This document shows positions 34,377-43,034 of a stretch of DNA of 64,000 bases, piece after piece. A program made the position numbers and the translations under genes. Position 1 is the first letter of the stretch; each line of letters opens with the position of its first letter. The DNA is from Streptomyces rishiriensis (GTDB taxonomy: Bacteria > Actinomycetota > Actinomycetes > Streptomycetales > Streptomycetaceae), in NCBI RefSeq assembly GCF_003112535.1, contig NZ_BEWA01000027.1, positions 28,150 to 92,149 of the forward strand, written 5' to 3'. A model generated the notes under the pieces. It saw nothing but the letters and a program-made list of their open reading frames with translations, did no database searches and was not told the DNA's origin.

Positions 34377-35441
34377 TCAGTCAACGACGACGACCGGCTT
34401 GATGACGGTCTGGTCGCGGCTCCGCATGAGCTCGAGGCTCGTCCCGACGTTGTCCCATCCGTGCAGCACGTGGGTCGCAAGGGGCTGGGTGTCGAGCTTG
34501 CCGTTCGCGATCAGCAGCAGGAGACGCTCCATGTAGTCCCGGCCCTGGTTGGCCTGGGCTGCGGTGAGGAACTTCTCCATCACACCGTAGTTCCAGACGT
34601 TCATCGGGATGGTCACCGTCTCGTCGTCGAAGAAGCCCGAGACCACCGACACGTGACCGCCGAACTTCGTGAGTTTCATGGCCGTGCCGATCTGGTCACT
34701 CGCACTGCCGCCGCTGGCGACCAGCACGCTGTCGACCTGAGCGCCACCGGTCAGCGTCATGATCTGCTCGTAGACGTCACCCTTCTTGTAGTCGACGAGG
34801 TCGGTCGCCCCGTACTGCGCTGCGAGCGTCATCGTGTTCGGGCGTGAGCCGACGGCGATGATGCGGCCCGCCCCTCGGAGCGCCGCCGCGGCGACTCCCA
34901 TCAGCCCTACGGGTCCGACGCCCAGGACGACCACGACCTCACCGAACTGGATCTCCATCCGCTCGACGCCGGTGAAGCCGGTGGCGGCCATGTCGTCGAC
35001 GGACACGGCCTGGACATCGGTGACTGTGTCGGGAATGTGCGCCAGGTTGGAGTCGGCGTCGAAGCACTTGACCAGTTCGGAGAACCACCCCCCGTTGGTC
35101 GGGTCGTCGGAGAAGTAGGGGCTCTTGCTCTGATGGAACTTGCCCTCTCCGCGCTGGGCCCGCGGGTGCCGCCAGTCGGCCAGCCCGGCGGGAAGGACGA
35201 CGCGGTCGCCGGGCGCGAAGTCGGCGACCTGGTCGCCGACGTGTTCGACGACGCCGACGGCCTCGTGGCCGATGACCTTGCCCAGCGCGTTCGGAAGCGA
35301 GAGCGAGTCGATGAGGTGCACGTCGGTCGTGCAGGTCGCCACCGCGGTCGGGCGGACCAGGGCGTCATATGGTCCGATCTCCGGGACCGGGACCTCCTGC
35401 CAGTCGGCGCGGCCTTTCTCTTGGATGACATAACCCTTCAT
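34377..35441 (-). CDS. zinc-dependent secondary alcohol dehydrogenase
   Basis: A 354-aa medium-chain dehydrogenase strongly like the clostridial/thermoanaerobacter NADP-dependent secondary alcohol dehydrogenases. Catalytic Zn ligands are Cys37 (VATCTTDVH), His59-Glu60 (IGHEAVG) and an Asp in VDDMAATGF. The cofactor motif is VVVLGVGPVGLMG, followed by AVGSRPN, where Gly/Ser/Arg favours NADP(H). The structural zinc loop is absent, as in that subgroup. ATG 35441 (M-K-G-Y-V-I-Q-E-K-G) has GGAGAG upstream on its strand. It probably interconverts a ketone and a secondary alcohol, in keeping with the surrounding reductases. It is transcribed away from the old-yellow-enzyme pseudogene with 235 bases between. 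Confidence 0.9.
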   Translation of the reverse strand: MKGYVIQEKGRADWQEVPVPEIGPYDALVRPTAVATCTTDVHLIDSLSLPNALGKVIGHEAVGVVEHVGDQVADFAPGDRVVLPAGLADWRHPRAQRGEGKFHQSKSPYFSDDPTNGGWFSELVKCFDADSNLAHIPDTVTDVQAVSVDDMAATGFTGVERMEIQFGEVVVVLGVGPVGLMGVAAAALRGAGRIIAVGSRPNTMTLAAQYGATDLVDYKKGDVYEQIMTLTGGAQVDSVLVASGGSASDQIGTAMKLTKFGGHVSVVSGFFDDETVTIPMNVWNYGVMEKFLTAAQANQGRDYMERLLLLIANGKLDTQPLATHVLHGWDNVGTSLELMRSRDQTVIKPVVVVD

Positions 35442-35676
35442 AGGGCTCTCTCCTTCGTGTCGCCTTATGGATCTTGGGTGCGGTGGTGTCCCCCGCGAAG
35501 ACCGTGCATGGGTGTGGGCGCGCGGCGCAGTGGCACCCACGCCGCCCCGCAGCCTGCGCGTCTTGGCGGACGCTTGGCCTCCGCAGCACTCCCGCGATGC
35601 CTTTCGCACAGCTGCTACGGAAGGAATCCGAGGGTGGGTCGCCCTCGAACGCGTCCGCAGCGCGGGGCCTCCCCCC

Positions 35677-36787
35677 TCAACGCCTGCTGCGCCGACGGAC
35701 GGCGTAGCCGTACTGCTCGGGCCAACGGGGCTCGGCGCCGAGTTCGATTGCGGCGTGCTGGGGCCAGTAGGGATTGCGCAGCAGTTCGCGGCCGAGCAGG
35801 ACGGCGTCGGCCTGTCCGGTGGCGACGATGTCCTCGGCCTGGGCGGGCTCCAGGATCAGGCCGACGGCGCCGGTGGGGATCCCGGTCGCGGTTCGGGCCC
35901 GGGCGGCGAAGGGCACCTGATAGCCGCGCCCGACGGGGATTGTCGCGTCGGGGACCATGCCGCCGGTGGACACGTCAAGAAGGTCGACGCCATGGACCAG
36001 GAGCTCCTTGGCGAGGCGGACGGTGTCGTCGCCGGTCCAGCCCTCGCGCTCGTCCTCCGGATTCTCGCTCAGCCAGTCCGTGGCCGACGTGCGGAAGAAG
36101 ACCGGCAGGTCGTCGGGCCACACCTCGCGTACGGCGTCGACCACCTGGAGGGGAAAACGCAGACGGTTCTCGAAGCTGCCGCCGTAGGAGTCGGTGCGGT
36201 GGTTGGAGGCCGGAGAGAGAGGAATTGATCAGGAAGCCGTGGGCGCCGTGCAACTCGACCACCTGGAAGCCCGCGGCCAGGGCACGCCTCGCAGAATCGG
36301 CGAAGTCGCGCACCAGTTGCTCGATCTCGGCCACGGTCAACTCATGCGGCACCGACCGCCCGGCGAACGGCTCCGGGCTGGGCGCGACCGCCTGCCAGCC
36401 GCCCTCCTCCTCGGGTATGTACAGGCCGGTGAGCCAGGGCTTGTCGACAGATGCCTTGCGGCCTGCATGGCCGAGCTGGATGGCCGGGACCGAACCGTGG
36501 GAGCGAATGGCTGCGGTGATGCGGGAGAACGCTCGCTGTTGACGGTCGTTCCACAACCCCAGGTCCCAGGGCGTGATGCGCCCGTCGGGCCGTATCCCGG
36601 TGGCCTCAGCCATCACCAGCCCGGCGCCGCCGGCGGCCCGGCTGGCCAGGTGGGTCAGGTGGAAGTCGGTCGGCACCCCGGTCTCCGGCCCGCCCGAGGC
36701 CGCGGAGTACATGCACATCGGGGACGTCCAGATGCGGTTGGGGATCTCAAGTGACCGCAGGGTCAGGGCGTTGAACAGGGCACTCAC
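35677..36787 (-). pseudogene. old-yellow-enzyme (NADH:flavin oxidoreductase) with a frameshift
   Basis: FMN-dependent ene-reductase of the YqjM type. The N-terminal frame (GTG 36787, S-A-L-F-N-A-L-T-L-R) has RIWTSPMCMYSA, FHLTHLASRAAGGAG, IQLGHAGRKAS and the active-site HGAHGFLINS. At about 36211 the reading frame changes: family-expected SPASNHRTDSYGGSFENR is only legible in the next frame, which then runs cleanly from VVDAVREVWPDDLPV through the C-terminal FMN site (DAVLLGRELLRNPYW). A net two-base loss near CTCTCCGG accounts for it. Otherwise all residues look healthy, so this is a recent lesion or an assembly error. Confidence 0.85.
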
Positions 36788-37041
36788 GGGTGGTTCCTCA
36801 TCGACGGGGATGTACTGGTCGGCCCGGGGGGGCGGCAATGACTTGGGTGGTACGGGGTACTGCGCACGCTCCGGCAGCCGGGCGTGGACGAGCCCCCCGG
36901 ACGTGTCAGTGACACAACGGTGCGCCACGGCAAGCCCTCGCACAGGGCACAGGGCGGTCCAGGTCGTTGTGGATCGCCGATGGTGAGGGGCGAACGCGCC
37001 GCATTTCGTCAGCAGCCGCAGGTCGACGCGCACCAATGCGG

Positions 37042-37911
37042 TCAGGTGGCCGTGTCGGGTGCGGGCTGCTGGTGGTTCGTGGCCCAGGAGGCGAGAATGC
37101 GCAGTGCGTCGTGGGAAGGGGTGCCGGGTTCGGCGGTCAGCACGACGAGTTGCTGCTCGGCGTCGATGCTGGCGGTGAGGGTGTCCCAGTCGAGGGTCAG
37201 ATCGCCTGCCACAGGGTGGTGGAAGGTCTTGGTGCCCATGGTGCGGGCGGCGACGTGGTGGTCGCCCCACCACCGGCGGAAGTGCGGGTCCTGCACCGAC
37301 AGCTCTCCGACGAGAGCGGCCAGCCGGGGGTCGTCGGGATACTTGGCAGCCTGCATCCGTAGCTGAGCGACGGTGGTGCGGGCGACCTCCTCCCAATGGG
37401 CGTACAGCGTCCTCATCGCGGGGTCGTTGAAAAGAATCCGAGTGTGGTTTCTTTTCTTCTCCGGGATTTTCGCGTAATCGGTCATCAGGGCGGCGGCCAG
37501 GGAATTCCAGGCGAGAATGTCAGTACGGCGGCCCAAAACGATAGCCGGCGTGTCGATCAAATTGTCCAGCAGACGCTGCAGCGTCGGCTGAACCTTCTGC
37601 ACGGCACGGCGGCGAGGTCGGCCCTGATCCTTCCCGGCGAGTTCGAAGAGGTAGTCCCGTTGGTCGTCGTCCAGACGGAATACCTGCGACAGAGCGGACA
37701 GCACCGGCCCCGATGCCTGGATGCGGCCCTGCTCAAGGCGGGTGTAGTACTCCGTGCTGATGGCTGCGAGCTGAGCGACTTCCTCACGGCGCAGTCCCTT
37801 GACCCGCCTCATGCCGCCCGTCTCGGGCAGGCCCACTGCGCGGGGGCTCAGTTCGGCCCGGCGGGTCTTGAGGAACTCGCCCAGCTCGTTGAGATGCGCG
37901 TTGCGAGTCAT
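37042..37911 (-). CDS. MmyB-type helix-turn-helix regulator (module B)
   Basis: A 289-aa paralogue of the module A regulator. The HTH domain shows FLKTRRAELSPRAVGLPET, RRVKGLRREEVAQLAAIS and EYYTRLEQGRIQ. The MmyB domain shows TPAIVLGRRTDILAWN, HPVAGDLTLDWDTL and an end LTAEPGTPSHDALRIL. The ATG at 37911 (M-T-R-N-A-H-L-N-E-L) was chosen for homology. The 27-base motif begins 33 bases away. It is divergent from the SDR at 38179, the classical arrangement in which the regulator controls itself and the SDR. The ligand is unknown; MmyB domains are thought to bind fatty-acid-like or aromatic small molecules. Confidence 0.88.
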   Translation of the reverse strand: MTRNAHLNELGEFLKTRRAELSPRAVGLPETGGMRRVKGLRREEVAQLAAISTEYYTRLEQGRIQASGPVLSALSQVFRLDDDQRDYLFELAGKDQGRPRRRAVQKVQPTLQRLLDNLIDTPAIVLGRRTDILAWNSLAAALMTDYAKIPEKKRNHTRILFNDPAMRTLYAHWEEVARTTVAQLRMQAAKYPDDPRLAALVGELSVQDPHFRRWWGDHHVAARTMGTKTFHHPVAGDLTLDWDTLTASIDAEQQLVVLTAEPGTPSHDALRILASWATNHQQPAPDTAT

Positions 37912-37943
37912 ACCGACCAGTGTGACACCTAATGGACCGACAG

Positions 37944-37970
37944 TGGGGGGTAGGGATTTATACCTGGAAC
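37944..37970 (-). promoter_or_regulatory. 27-base motif, copy 3
   Basis: Plus strand TGGGGGGTAGGGATT then TATACCTGGAAC, aligned without gaps to copies at 28455 and 29218. Read on the regulator strand it contains TATAAAT, a good -10, with the ATG 33 bases beyond. It sits inside the 267-base divergent promoter between the regulator and the SDR. Confidence 0.6.
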
Positions 37971-38178
37971 CTTTCATCCGGGTAAGGAATCCTTCTCTGT
38001 GGTGGTGCACGTGGAGGTGCGAAACTCGACGGAGTGGCCGGGATAAACCCGCCGGGGCATAGGCAGCCCCGTGCTACGCAGCTGGTCGGCCCCGCCGATG
38101 CGCCTGGCCTCGTTGGCAACGCCACGCGTCTCGTCACCGCACCAGTGCCGGATACAGCGCCTGAAAGGAATTCCCCTC

Positions 38179-39024
38179 ATGAGCAAGGTCATTTTCGTCA
38201 CCGGTGCCGGACGTGGTCTGGGCACGGACATCGCCCGCGAGGCTCTGGCCGCAGGCCACCAGGTCGTCGCCACCGGACGCCGCCCGGAAGAGGTCGAGAA
38301 GACCCTCGGCGGGCCGCAGGACAACCTGCTGGTCACCAAGCTGGACGTCACCAGCATCGAGGACGCCGAGGCCGCCGCGCAGGCAGCCGTCGACCGCTTC
38401 GGCCGCATCGACGTCCTGATCAACAACGCCGGGAACTTCTTCGCCGGCTACTTCGAGGAGATCCCGCCCGCGCAGATGCGCCAGCAGTTCGAGACCAACC
38501 TCTTCGGCCCGATGAACGTCACCCGCGCCGTCCTGCCCGTCTTGCGCAAGCAGCGCGCCGGCCACGTCATCACCCTTTCCTCCCTCGCCGGCATCATCGG
38601 CCAGGAGTTCTGCGTCGCCTACGCCGCATCCAAGTTCGGCGTAGAAGGCTGGATGGAGTCCCTGCGTTACGACGTCGAGCCGTACAACATCCACACCACC
38701 GTCGTGGAACCCGGCTTCTTCCGCACCGAACTCCTCGTGGACGCCTCCACCACCTGGCCCGAGCCGACCATCGACGACTACGCCGAACGCACCACCGCCA
38801 CCATCACCGCCTGGAAGAGCATCAACGGCCAGCAGCCCGGCGACCCCGCCAAGCTCGCCCAGGCGCTGCTGGCCATCACCGACCAGGACAAGCCGCTGCA
38901 GCGCTTCGTCGCCGGCGCGGACGCCATCGAGGCCGTCGAGGCCAAGGCGAAGGAACTCCTCGCCCAGGCCAACGCCTCCCGCGAACTCGGCGACAACCTC
39001 GCCTACGACGACACCCACGCCTGA
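38179..39024 (+). CDS. SDR-family oxidoreductase next to the module B regulator
   Basis: A 281-aa classical SDR. The cofactor motif TGAGRGLG is at 8-15, and VVATGRRPEEV after strand two favours NADP(H). NNAGNF is near 90, the Ser is in ITLSSLAG, and the catalytic Tyr148/Lys152 lie in YAASKFG. Beyond 200 it has a long tail typical of the actinobacterial SDRs that pair with MmyB regulators (PAKLAQALLAITD; RFVAGADAIEAVEAKAKEL). ATG 38179 has AAAGGAA at 38164-38170. Substrate unknown. It is followed 76 bases later by the F420-type reductase and may share its transcript. Confidence 0.88.
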   Translation: MSKVIFVTGAGRGLGTDIAREALAAGHQVVATGRRPEEVEKTLGGPQDNLLVTKLDVTSIEDAEAAAQAAVDRFGRIDVLINNAGNFFAGYFEEIPPAQMRQQFETNLFGPMNVTRAVLPVLRKQRAGHVITLSSLAGIIGQEFCVAYAASKFGVEGWMESLRYDVEPYNIHTTVVEPGFFRTELLVDASTTWPEPTIDDYAERTTATITAWKSINGQQPGDPAKLAQALLAITDQDKPLQRFVAGADAIEAVEAKAKELLAQANASRELGDNLAYDDTHA

Positions 39025-39100
39025 CCACCACAACCCACACCCCCGGCCGAGACAGAACACCGCCACCGGACGCAACCAACGGCAGCACGGAGACAAGAAC

Positions 39101-39547
39101 ATGCCACTCAAAGGCGAGTACGAGCCGAGCGCGATGGAGTTTGCACGTGACCAGGTGGAGCTGTACGAGAGCTCCGGCGGTACAGAAGGGACGACGCTGC
39201 AGGGCCTGCCCGTTGTCATCCTGACGACTCTGGGCGCCAAGAGCGGCAAGATCCGCAAGTCCCCGGTCATGCGGGTGGAGCACGACGGCTCCTACGCCGC
39301 CATCGCCTCCGCGGGAGGAGCCCCCAAGCACCCGGTCTGGTACCTCAACGCCGTGGCCGACCCTCGGGTTGAACTCCAGGACGGCCCGGTGCGCCAGGAC
39401 ATGCTGGCACGCGAGGTGACCGGCGACGAGAAGGCCGTGTGGTGGGCCCGAGCTGTCGAGGCATTCCCGCCGTACGCCGAGTACCAGGAGAAGTCGGACC
39501 GCGAGATCCCCGTCCTCGTTCTGGAACCGGCGGCCCAGGAGCACTGA
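39101..39547 (+). CDS. deazaflavin (F420)-dependent nitroreductase-family protein
   Basis: A 148-aa split-barrel protein of the Ddn/Rv3547 family. Typical blocks are VVILTTLGAKSGKIRKSPVMRV (shown here as separate parts: LTTLGAKSGK and RKSPVMRVE), YAAIASAGGAPKHPVWYLN and DPRVELQDG. The Lys/Ser-rich segment binds the F420 phosphate tail. Members reduce quinones, nitro compounds or activated alkenes with F420H2. ATG 39101 has a purine-rich GGAGACAAG upstream. Presence of an F420 enzyme supports an actinobacterial host. It probably works with the SDR in a redox detoxification unit. Confidence 0.87.
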   Translation: MPLKGEYEPSAMEFARDQVELYESSGGTEGTTLQGLPVVILTTLGAKSGKIRKSPVMRVEHDGSYAAIASAGGAPKHPVWYLNAVADPRVELQDGPVRQDMLAREVTGDEKAVWWARAVEAFPPYAEYQEKSDREIPVLVLEPAAQEH

Positions 39548-39718
39548 CGGGGCGTCGCCGATGGCAGCCCGGACCTCCGCGGCTGCGATCGGCGACGGCC
39601 AAGGCATCGATGCCGTCGGCAACCCGGCCTTCGCCGACGCCCACGCCTCAGGACCACGCCGCGCATCTTGGCAGCGGCGGAGGTCCCACCGGATCACCGG
39701 CTTCACGCTGGGGCCCGA

Positions 39719-39918
39719 GACGAGACGGCGGTTCTTGTCGTGGTCGTGAGCGCGGTCTCCCACGCCAGGCGGGGCGGCGTCGAGGTCGGCCGTGTGTGCC
39801 GCCGAGACGGGCCACCGCCGATGCGCCGCCGAGCGTTCGTGTCTCGGCCTGCAACGGGAAGCATCACACCGTCACGGTCGACAACGTTTCGACTATGGAC
39901 CTGGAGCGCTCCGGCTGA
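39719..39918 (+). pseudogene. remnant of a PaoA-type N-terminus
   Basis: The reading TADAPPSVRVSACNGKHHTV-TVDNVSTMDL (about 39815-39900) is clearly related to PaoA residues 55-85 (APPSSRVSLTVNGKRHALTV-DN). Upstream, RRRFLSW and a Val/Ala-rich stretch in another frame resemble its Tat leader. The homology stops at a TGA (39916-39918), before any Fe-S cysteines. It is a second, dead copy of the pao locus start, 17 kb from the intact one. Confidence 0.6.
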
Positions 39919-39984
39919 CTGCCCGGACCTGGTGCCGGCCAGCCGCACAGCATCGCCGCAGTGTCCAACGCTGTCCGCGACGCC

Positions 39985-40135
39985 GACCGGAATGCCAACA
40001 TGCACACACCCGACGTCAACCAGGTCGAAGGCATCTGGTCCCTGATTCGACGCTCCATCACGGCCAACGTGGTCTTCACCGACCGCGACGACCTTGTCCG
40101 GGCCAAACGTCCCGGCATGCACCGCATCCACGTAG
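39985..40135 (+). mobile_element. IS630-family transposase C-terminal remnant
   Basis: TPDVNQVEGIWSLIRRSI, then TANVVFTDRDDLVRA and GMHRI, match the end of IS630 transposases around the last catalytic Glu (family: N.VE.IWS..KR). No inverted repeats or earlier DDE motifs are present. It is unlike the intact IS630 transposase at the right edge of the window, so it comes from a different element. It directly follows the PaoA scrap and may mark the break. Confidence 0.7.
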
Positions 40136-40193
40136 ACGGACGACAACACGTCGAAAAGGTCAGTAGCCGTTGGAACAGACAGCAGCCGCTTGA

Positions 40194-41207
40194 CTACGTG
40201 CGCACATCGAGGCCATGGCGACTCGTCCGCTGCTCCGCCAGCGCCCGCACCGTACGGGAGGCACTGGGGCGACCGAGCTGCGCGGCCATCCAGGTACTGG
40301 TGTCGACGAGCGCCCCGAGGTCGACGCCGGTGTGGATGCCGAGGCCGTTCAGCATCCACACCAGATCCTCTGTGGCCAGGTTACCGGTGGCACTCTTCGC
40401 ATACGGGCACCCGCCCAGCCCGCCTGCCGAGGCGTCCACCACGGTGATGCCGGCCTGGAGGGCGGCCAGGGTGTTGGACAGCGCCTGTCCGTATGTGTCG
40501 TGGAAATGCACGGCCAGCCGGTCCGGGCCGACACCCGCGGTGGCGAGCGCGGCGATCAGCTCGTGTACCTGGCCCGGGGTGGCCACACCGATGGTGTCTC
40601 CCAAGCTCAGCTCGTCGCAGCCCAGTTCAGCCAGCCGACAGGCCACCTCGACCACCTGGCCGACCGGCACTCTCCCCTCCCAGGGATCGCCGTAACACAT
40701 GGACAGGTAGCCGCGTACACGGAGGCCATGGTCCGCGGCCCGCCGCACCACGGGAGCGAACATCTCCAGCGACTCGGCGACCGTCCGGTTCAGGTTGCGG
40801 CGGGCGAACGACTCGGTCGCGCTGGCAAAGACGGCCACGTACCGGACTCCGAGGCCAAGGGCCCGGTCCAGCCCGCGCTCGTTGGGGACGAGCACGGGCA
40901 GGTCGAGCGGGTGCAGTGCGGGCTCGGCGGCCAGGGCGGCCACGAGGTCGGCCGCGTCGGCGAGCTGCGGCACCCATGCCGGCGGCACGAAGCTCGTCAC
41001 CTCGATCGTTGTCAGGCCGACGGCGGCCAGGCGCCGGATGAACTCGGCCTTGACCTCCACCGGCACGATCGCGGACTCGTTCTGCAGGCCGTCCCGGGGC
41101 CCTACCTCATGGATGCGCACGGACGAGGGCAGCCCGGGATGCGGGGTCACGCTCGGCAGCAGGTGTGCGGCTTCGGCACGTCCGCTTGTTTGTATGGGTG
41201 GCGTCAT
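40194..41207 (-). CDS. hydroxymethylglutaryl-CoA lyase
   Basis: A 337-aa TIM-barrel lyase that splits HMG-CoA to acetoacetate and acetyl-CoA, the last step of leucine breakdown. Family marks are VGPRDGLQNE near the start (metal-site Arg/Asp), VTSFVPPAWVPQLADA, HFHDTYGQALSN (metal-binding His pair) and the active-site Cys loop GGLGGCPYAKSATGN. The N-terminal 28 residues are extra and low complexity. ATG 41207 faces the enoyl-CoA hydratase gene, and the two operator sites 41332-41375 lie between. It corresponds to liuE in other bacteria. Mitochondrial-type activity in the cytoplasm is assumed. Confidence 0.9.
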   Translation of the reverse strand: MTPPIQTSGRAEAAHLLPSVTPHPGLPSSVRIHEVGPRDGLQNESAIVPVEVKAEFIRRLAAVGLTTIEVTSFVPPAWVPQLADAADLVAALAAEPALHPLDLPVLVPNERGLDRALGLGVRYVAVFASATESFARRNLNRTVAESLEMFAPVVRRAADHGLRVRGYLSMCYGDPWEGRVPVGQVVEVACRLAELGCDELSLGDTIGVATPGQVHELIAALATAGVGPDRLAVHFHDTYGQALSNTLAALQAGITVVDASAGGLGGCPYAKSATGNLATEDLVWMLNGLGIHTGVDLGALVDTSTWMAAQLGRPSASRTVRALAEQRTSRHGLDVRT

Positions 41208-41331
41208 GCCGCAGTCTCCTCAGTCACGGATGTGCGCGCTCCCGCTGCGATATGCCGCAAGCACCTCGGCACCAACCCTTGGGCCCTGTGGGCGGCGTGC
41301 ACCGTAGCCAGACGGCGGGAGAACCTCGCAA

Positions 41332-41375
41332 GTTAGTTAACGTTAACTCACTCCAATAGGTTAATGTGCGTTAAC
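41332..41375. promoter_or_regulatory. two GTTA-N5-CGTTAAC operators (liu promoter 1)
   Basis: GTTAGTTAACGTTAAC (41332-41347) and GTTAATGTGCGTTAAC (41360-41375) follow the same pattern. The first contains the perfect palindrome AGTTAACGTTAACT. A 21-base block from 41332 is identical to one at 48962, and the second site follows at nearly the same distance. They sit between divergent HMG-CoA lyase and enoyl-CoA hydratase. A TetR-type repressor is expected. Confidence 0.75.
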
Positions 41376-41457
41376 CGCGACGTCCAGGGACTGCGGGCTC
41401 AGCCGGGTGTCACCGGTTCCGTTCGGCGCGCCTCGTTCCCGTTATGAAGGAGCTGCA

Positions 41458-42240
41458 ATGGCAGAGCACACCGACGACGTGGTGCGAGTCCACATCGAAG
41501 ACGGCATCGCCACCCTCACCCTCGACTCGCCGGGCAATCGCAACGCTCTGTCCGCCGCCCTGGTGGAACAGGTGCACGACGGCCTGGCCCAGGCCGCGGC
41601 CGACGAAACCGTTCGCGCGATCGTCCTCTCCCACACCGGGCCGACGTTCTGTGCAGGCGCGGACCTCAAGGAAGCCGCGCAGGGCGGTATGCAGCAGGGC
41701 GCCGAGACGTTGTTGGGGTTGCTGCGGCGGATCGTGGAGACCCCGGTCCCTGTCATAGCGCACCTGAAGGGCAATGCCCGGGCCGGTGGGCTGGGCATCG
41801 TCGCGGCCGCCGACATGGCGGTGGCGCCCGCCGACACGACCTTCTCCTTCTCCGAGGTCCGCCTCGGTCTGGCGCCCGCCATCATCTCCCTCACCGTCCT
41901 GCCCCGCATCGACGAACGGGCAGCCGGACGTTACTTCCTGACGGGTGAGACGTTCGACGGCGCGACGGCGGTGCGCATGGGCCTACTGACCGAGGCTCCG
42001 CGTGACGCCGGGGGTGTGGAGAACGGCGTCCGGGAGATCGTCAGCGCTCTGCAGCTGTGTTCCCGGCAGGGTCTGGTCGAGTCCAAGAAGCTGACCACAA
42101 CGCGGCTGCGTGATGTGCTCAAGCAGCAGGGTGATGCCATGGTCAGGCTTTCCGCCGACCTCTTCGCGTCCGAGGAGGCCGCGGAAGGCATGCGCGCCTT
42201 CCGTGAACGCCGGCCGCCGCGCTGGGCGCTGTCTCGCTGA
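41458..42240 (+). CDS. enoyl-CoA hydratase (methylglutaconyl-CoA hydratase candidate)
   Basis: A 260-aa crotonase-fold protein. The oxyanion-hole segments are GPTFCAGADLKEAA near 65-75 and NARAGGLGIVAAADMAVA near 108-125 (expected Gly pair present). SEVRLGLAPAIIS near 140 contains the conserved Glu site. The position in a leucine-catabolic set suggests hydration of 3-methylglutaconyl-CoA to HMG-CoA (liuC role); broader enoyl-CoA activity is possible. ATG 41458 has GAAGGAGC at 41446-41453. It stands alone on the plus strand with its own operator-bearing promoter and ends just before a bidirectional terminator. Confidence 0.87.
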   Translation: MAEHTDDVVRVHIEDGIATLTLDSPGNRNALSAALVEQVHDGLAQAAADETVRAIVLSHTGPTFCAGADLKEAAQGGMQQGAETLLGLLRRIVETPVPVIAHLKGNARAGGLGIVAAADMAVAPADTTFSFSEVRLGLAPAIISLTVLPRIDERAAGRYFLTGETFDGATAVRMGLLTEAPRDAGGVENGVREIVSALQLCSRQGLVESKKLTTTRLRDVLKQQGDAMVRLSADLFASEEAAEGMRAFRERRPPRWALSR

Positions 42241-42257
42241 CACCATGCGCTGTTCCT

Positions 42258-42286
42258 TTGGCACCCCGCGGGTCGCGGGGTGCCAA
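42258..42286. terminator. bidirectional 13-bp hairpin terminator
   Basis: TTGGCACCCCGCG (42258-42270) pairs perfectly with CGCGGGGTGCCAA (42274-42286) over a GGT loop. It lies between the converging ends of the enoyl-CoA hydratase and the CoA-transferase B gene, so it can stop transcripts from both sides. Confidence 0.85.
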
Positions 42287-42368
42287 GGAGCAGCCCGCGC
42301 CGCTCACGAACGGTGCCGCCCCGCCAGCGGAATCGACACCGCCGTCCTGTGCCCGGCAGGCGTCGAGG

Positions 42369-43034
42369 TCACGCGGCGCTCTCCCCCACGGCGTCGAGCG
42401 CCTCGGCCACCGCCAGGTCGGCGCCGGTGCTGCTTCGGGTCTCCGCCACCGTGACCCCGGGTGCGGTCTCGGTGAGTACCAGCCCGTGCTCGGTGATGTC
42501 GATGACGCCCAGGTCGGTGATGATCCGCTGGACGCACCGTTTACCGGTCAGCGGCAGGGTGCACTCCTCGACGATCTTCGGTGTGCCGTCCTTGGCCACG
42601 TGCTCCATCAGCACGACCACTTTCCGCGCGCCGTGGACGAGATCCATTGCCCCGCCCATCCCCTTGATCATCTTCCCGGGGATGGTCCAGTTCGCCAGGT
42701 CGCCCACGGCCGAGACCTGCATGGCGCCGAGGATCGCCGCGTCGATGTGCCCGCCGCGGATCATCCCGAAGGACAGGGAGGAGTCGAAGAAGGAGGCGCC
42801 CGGCAGCACGGCGACGGTCTCCTTGCCGGCGTTGATCAGGTCGGGATCGACCTGGTCGGCGGTGGGGTACGGGCCGACGCCCAGGATGCCGTTCTCGGAC
42901 TGGAGCACCACGTGCACGCCGGGTGGCAGGTGGTTGGGCACCAGGGTGGGCAGCCCGATGCCGAGGTTCACGTACGACCCGTCGGTCAGCTCGTGTGCCG
43001 CCCGGGCGGCCATCTCGTCCCTGGACCAGGCCAT
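42369..43034 (-). CDS. scoB: 3-oxoacid CoA-transferase subunit B
   Basis: A 221-aa beta subunit of succinyl-CoA:3-oxoacid CoA-transferase. The catalytic Glu is in VVLQSENGILGVGP near 50 and the CoA site in NLGIGLPTLV; the segments GASFFDSSLSFGMIRGGH and GAMDLVHGARKVVVLM are family constants. ATG 43034 overlaps the scoA stop by one base, so A and B are coupled. With HMG-CoA lyase making acetoacetate, this enzyme activates it to acetoacetyl-CoA using succinyl-CoA. It is the last gene of the five-gene minus-strand unit and stops before the hairpin at 42258. Confidence 0.92.
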   Translation of the reverse strand: MAWSRDEMAARAAHELTDGSYVNLGIGLPTLVPNHLPPGVHVVLQSENGILGVGPYPTADQVDPDLINAGKETVAVLPGASFFDSSLSFGMIRGGHIDAAILGAMQVSAVGDLANWTIPGKMIKGMGGAMDLVHGARKVVVLMEHVAKDGTPKIVEECTLPLTGKRCVQRIITDLGVIDITEHGLVLTETAPGVTVAETRSSTGADLAVAEALDAVGESAA

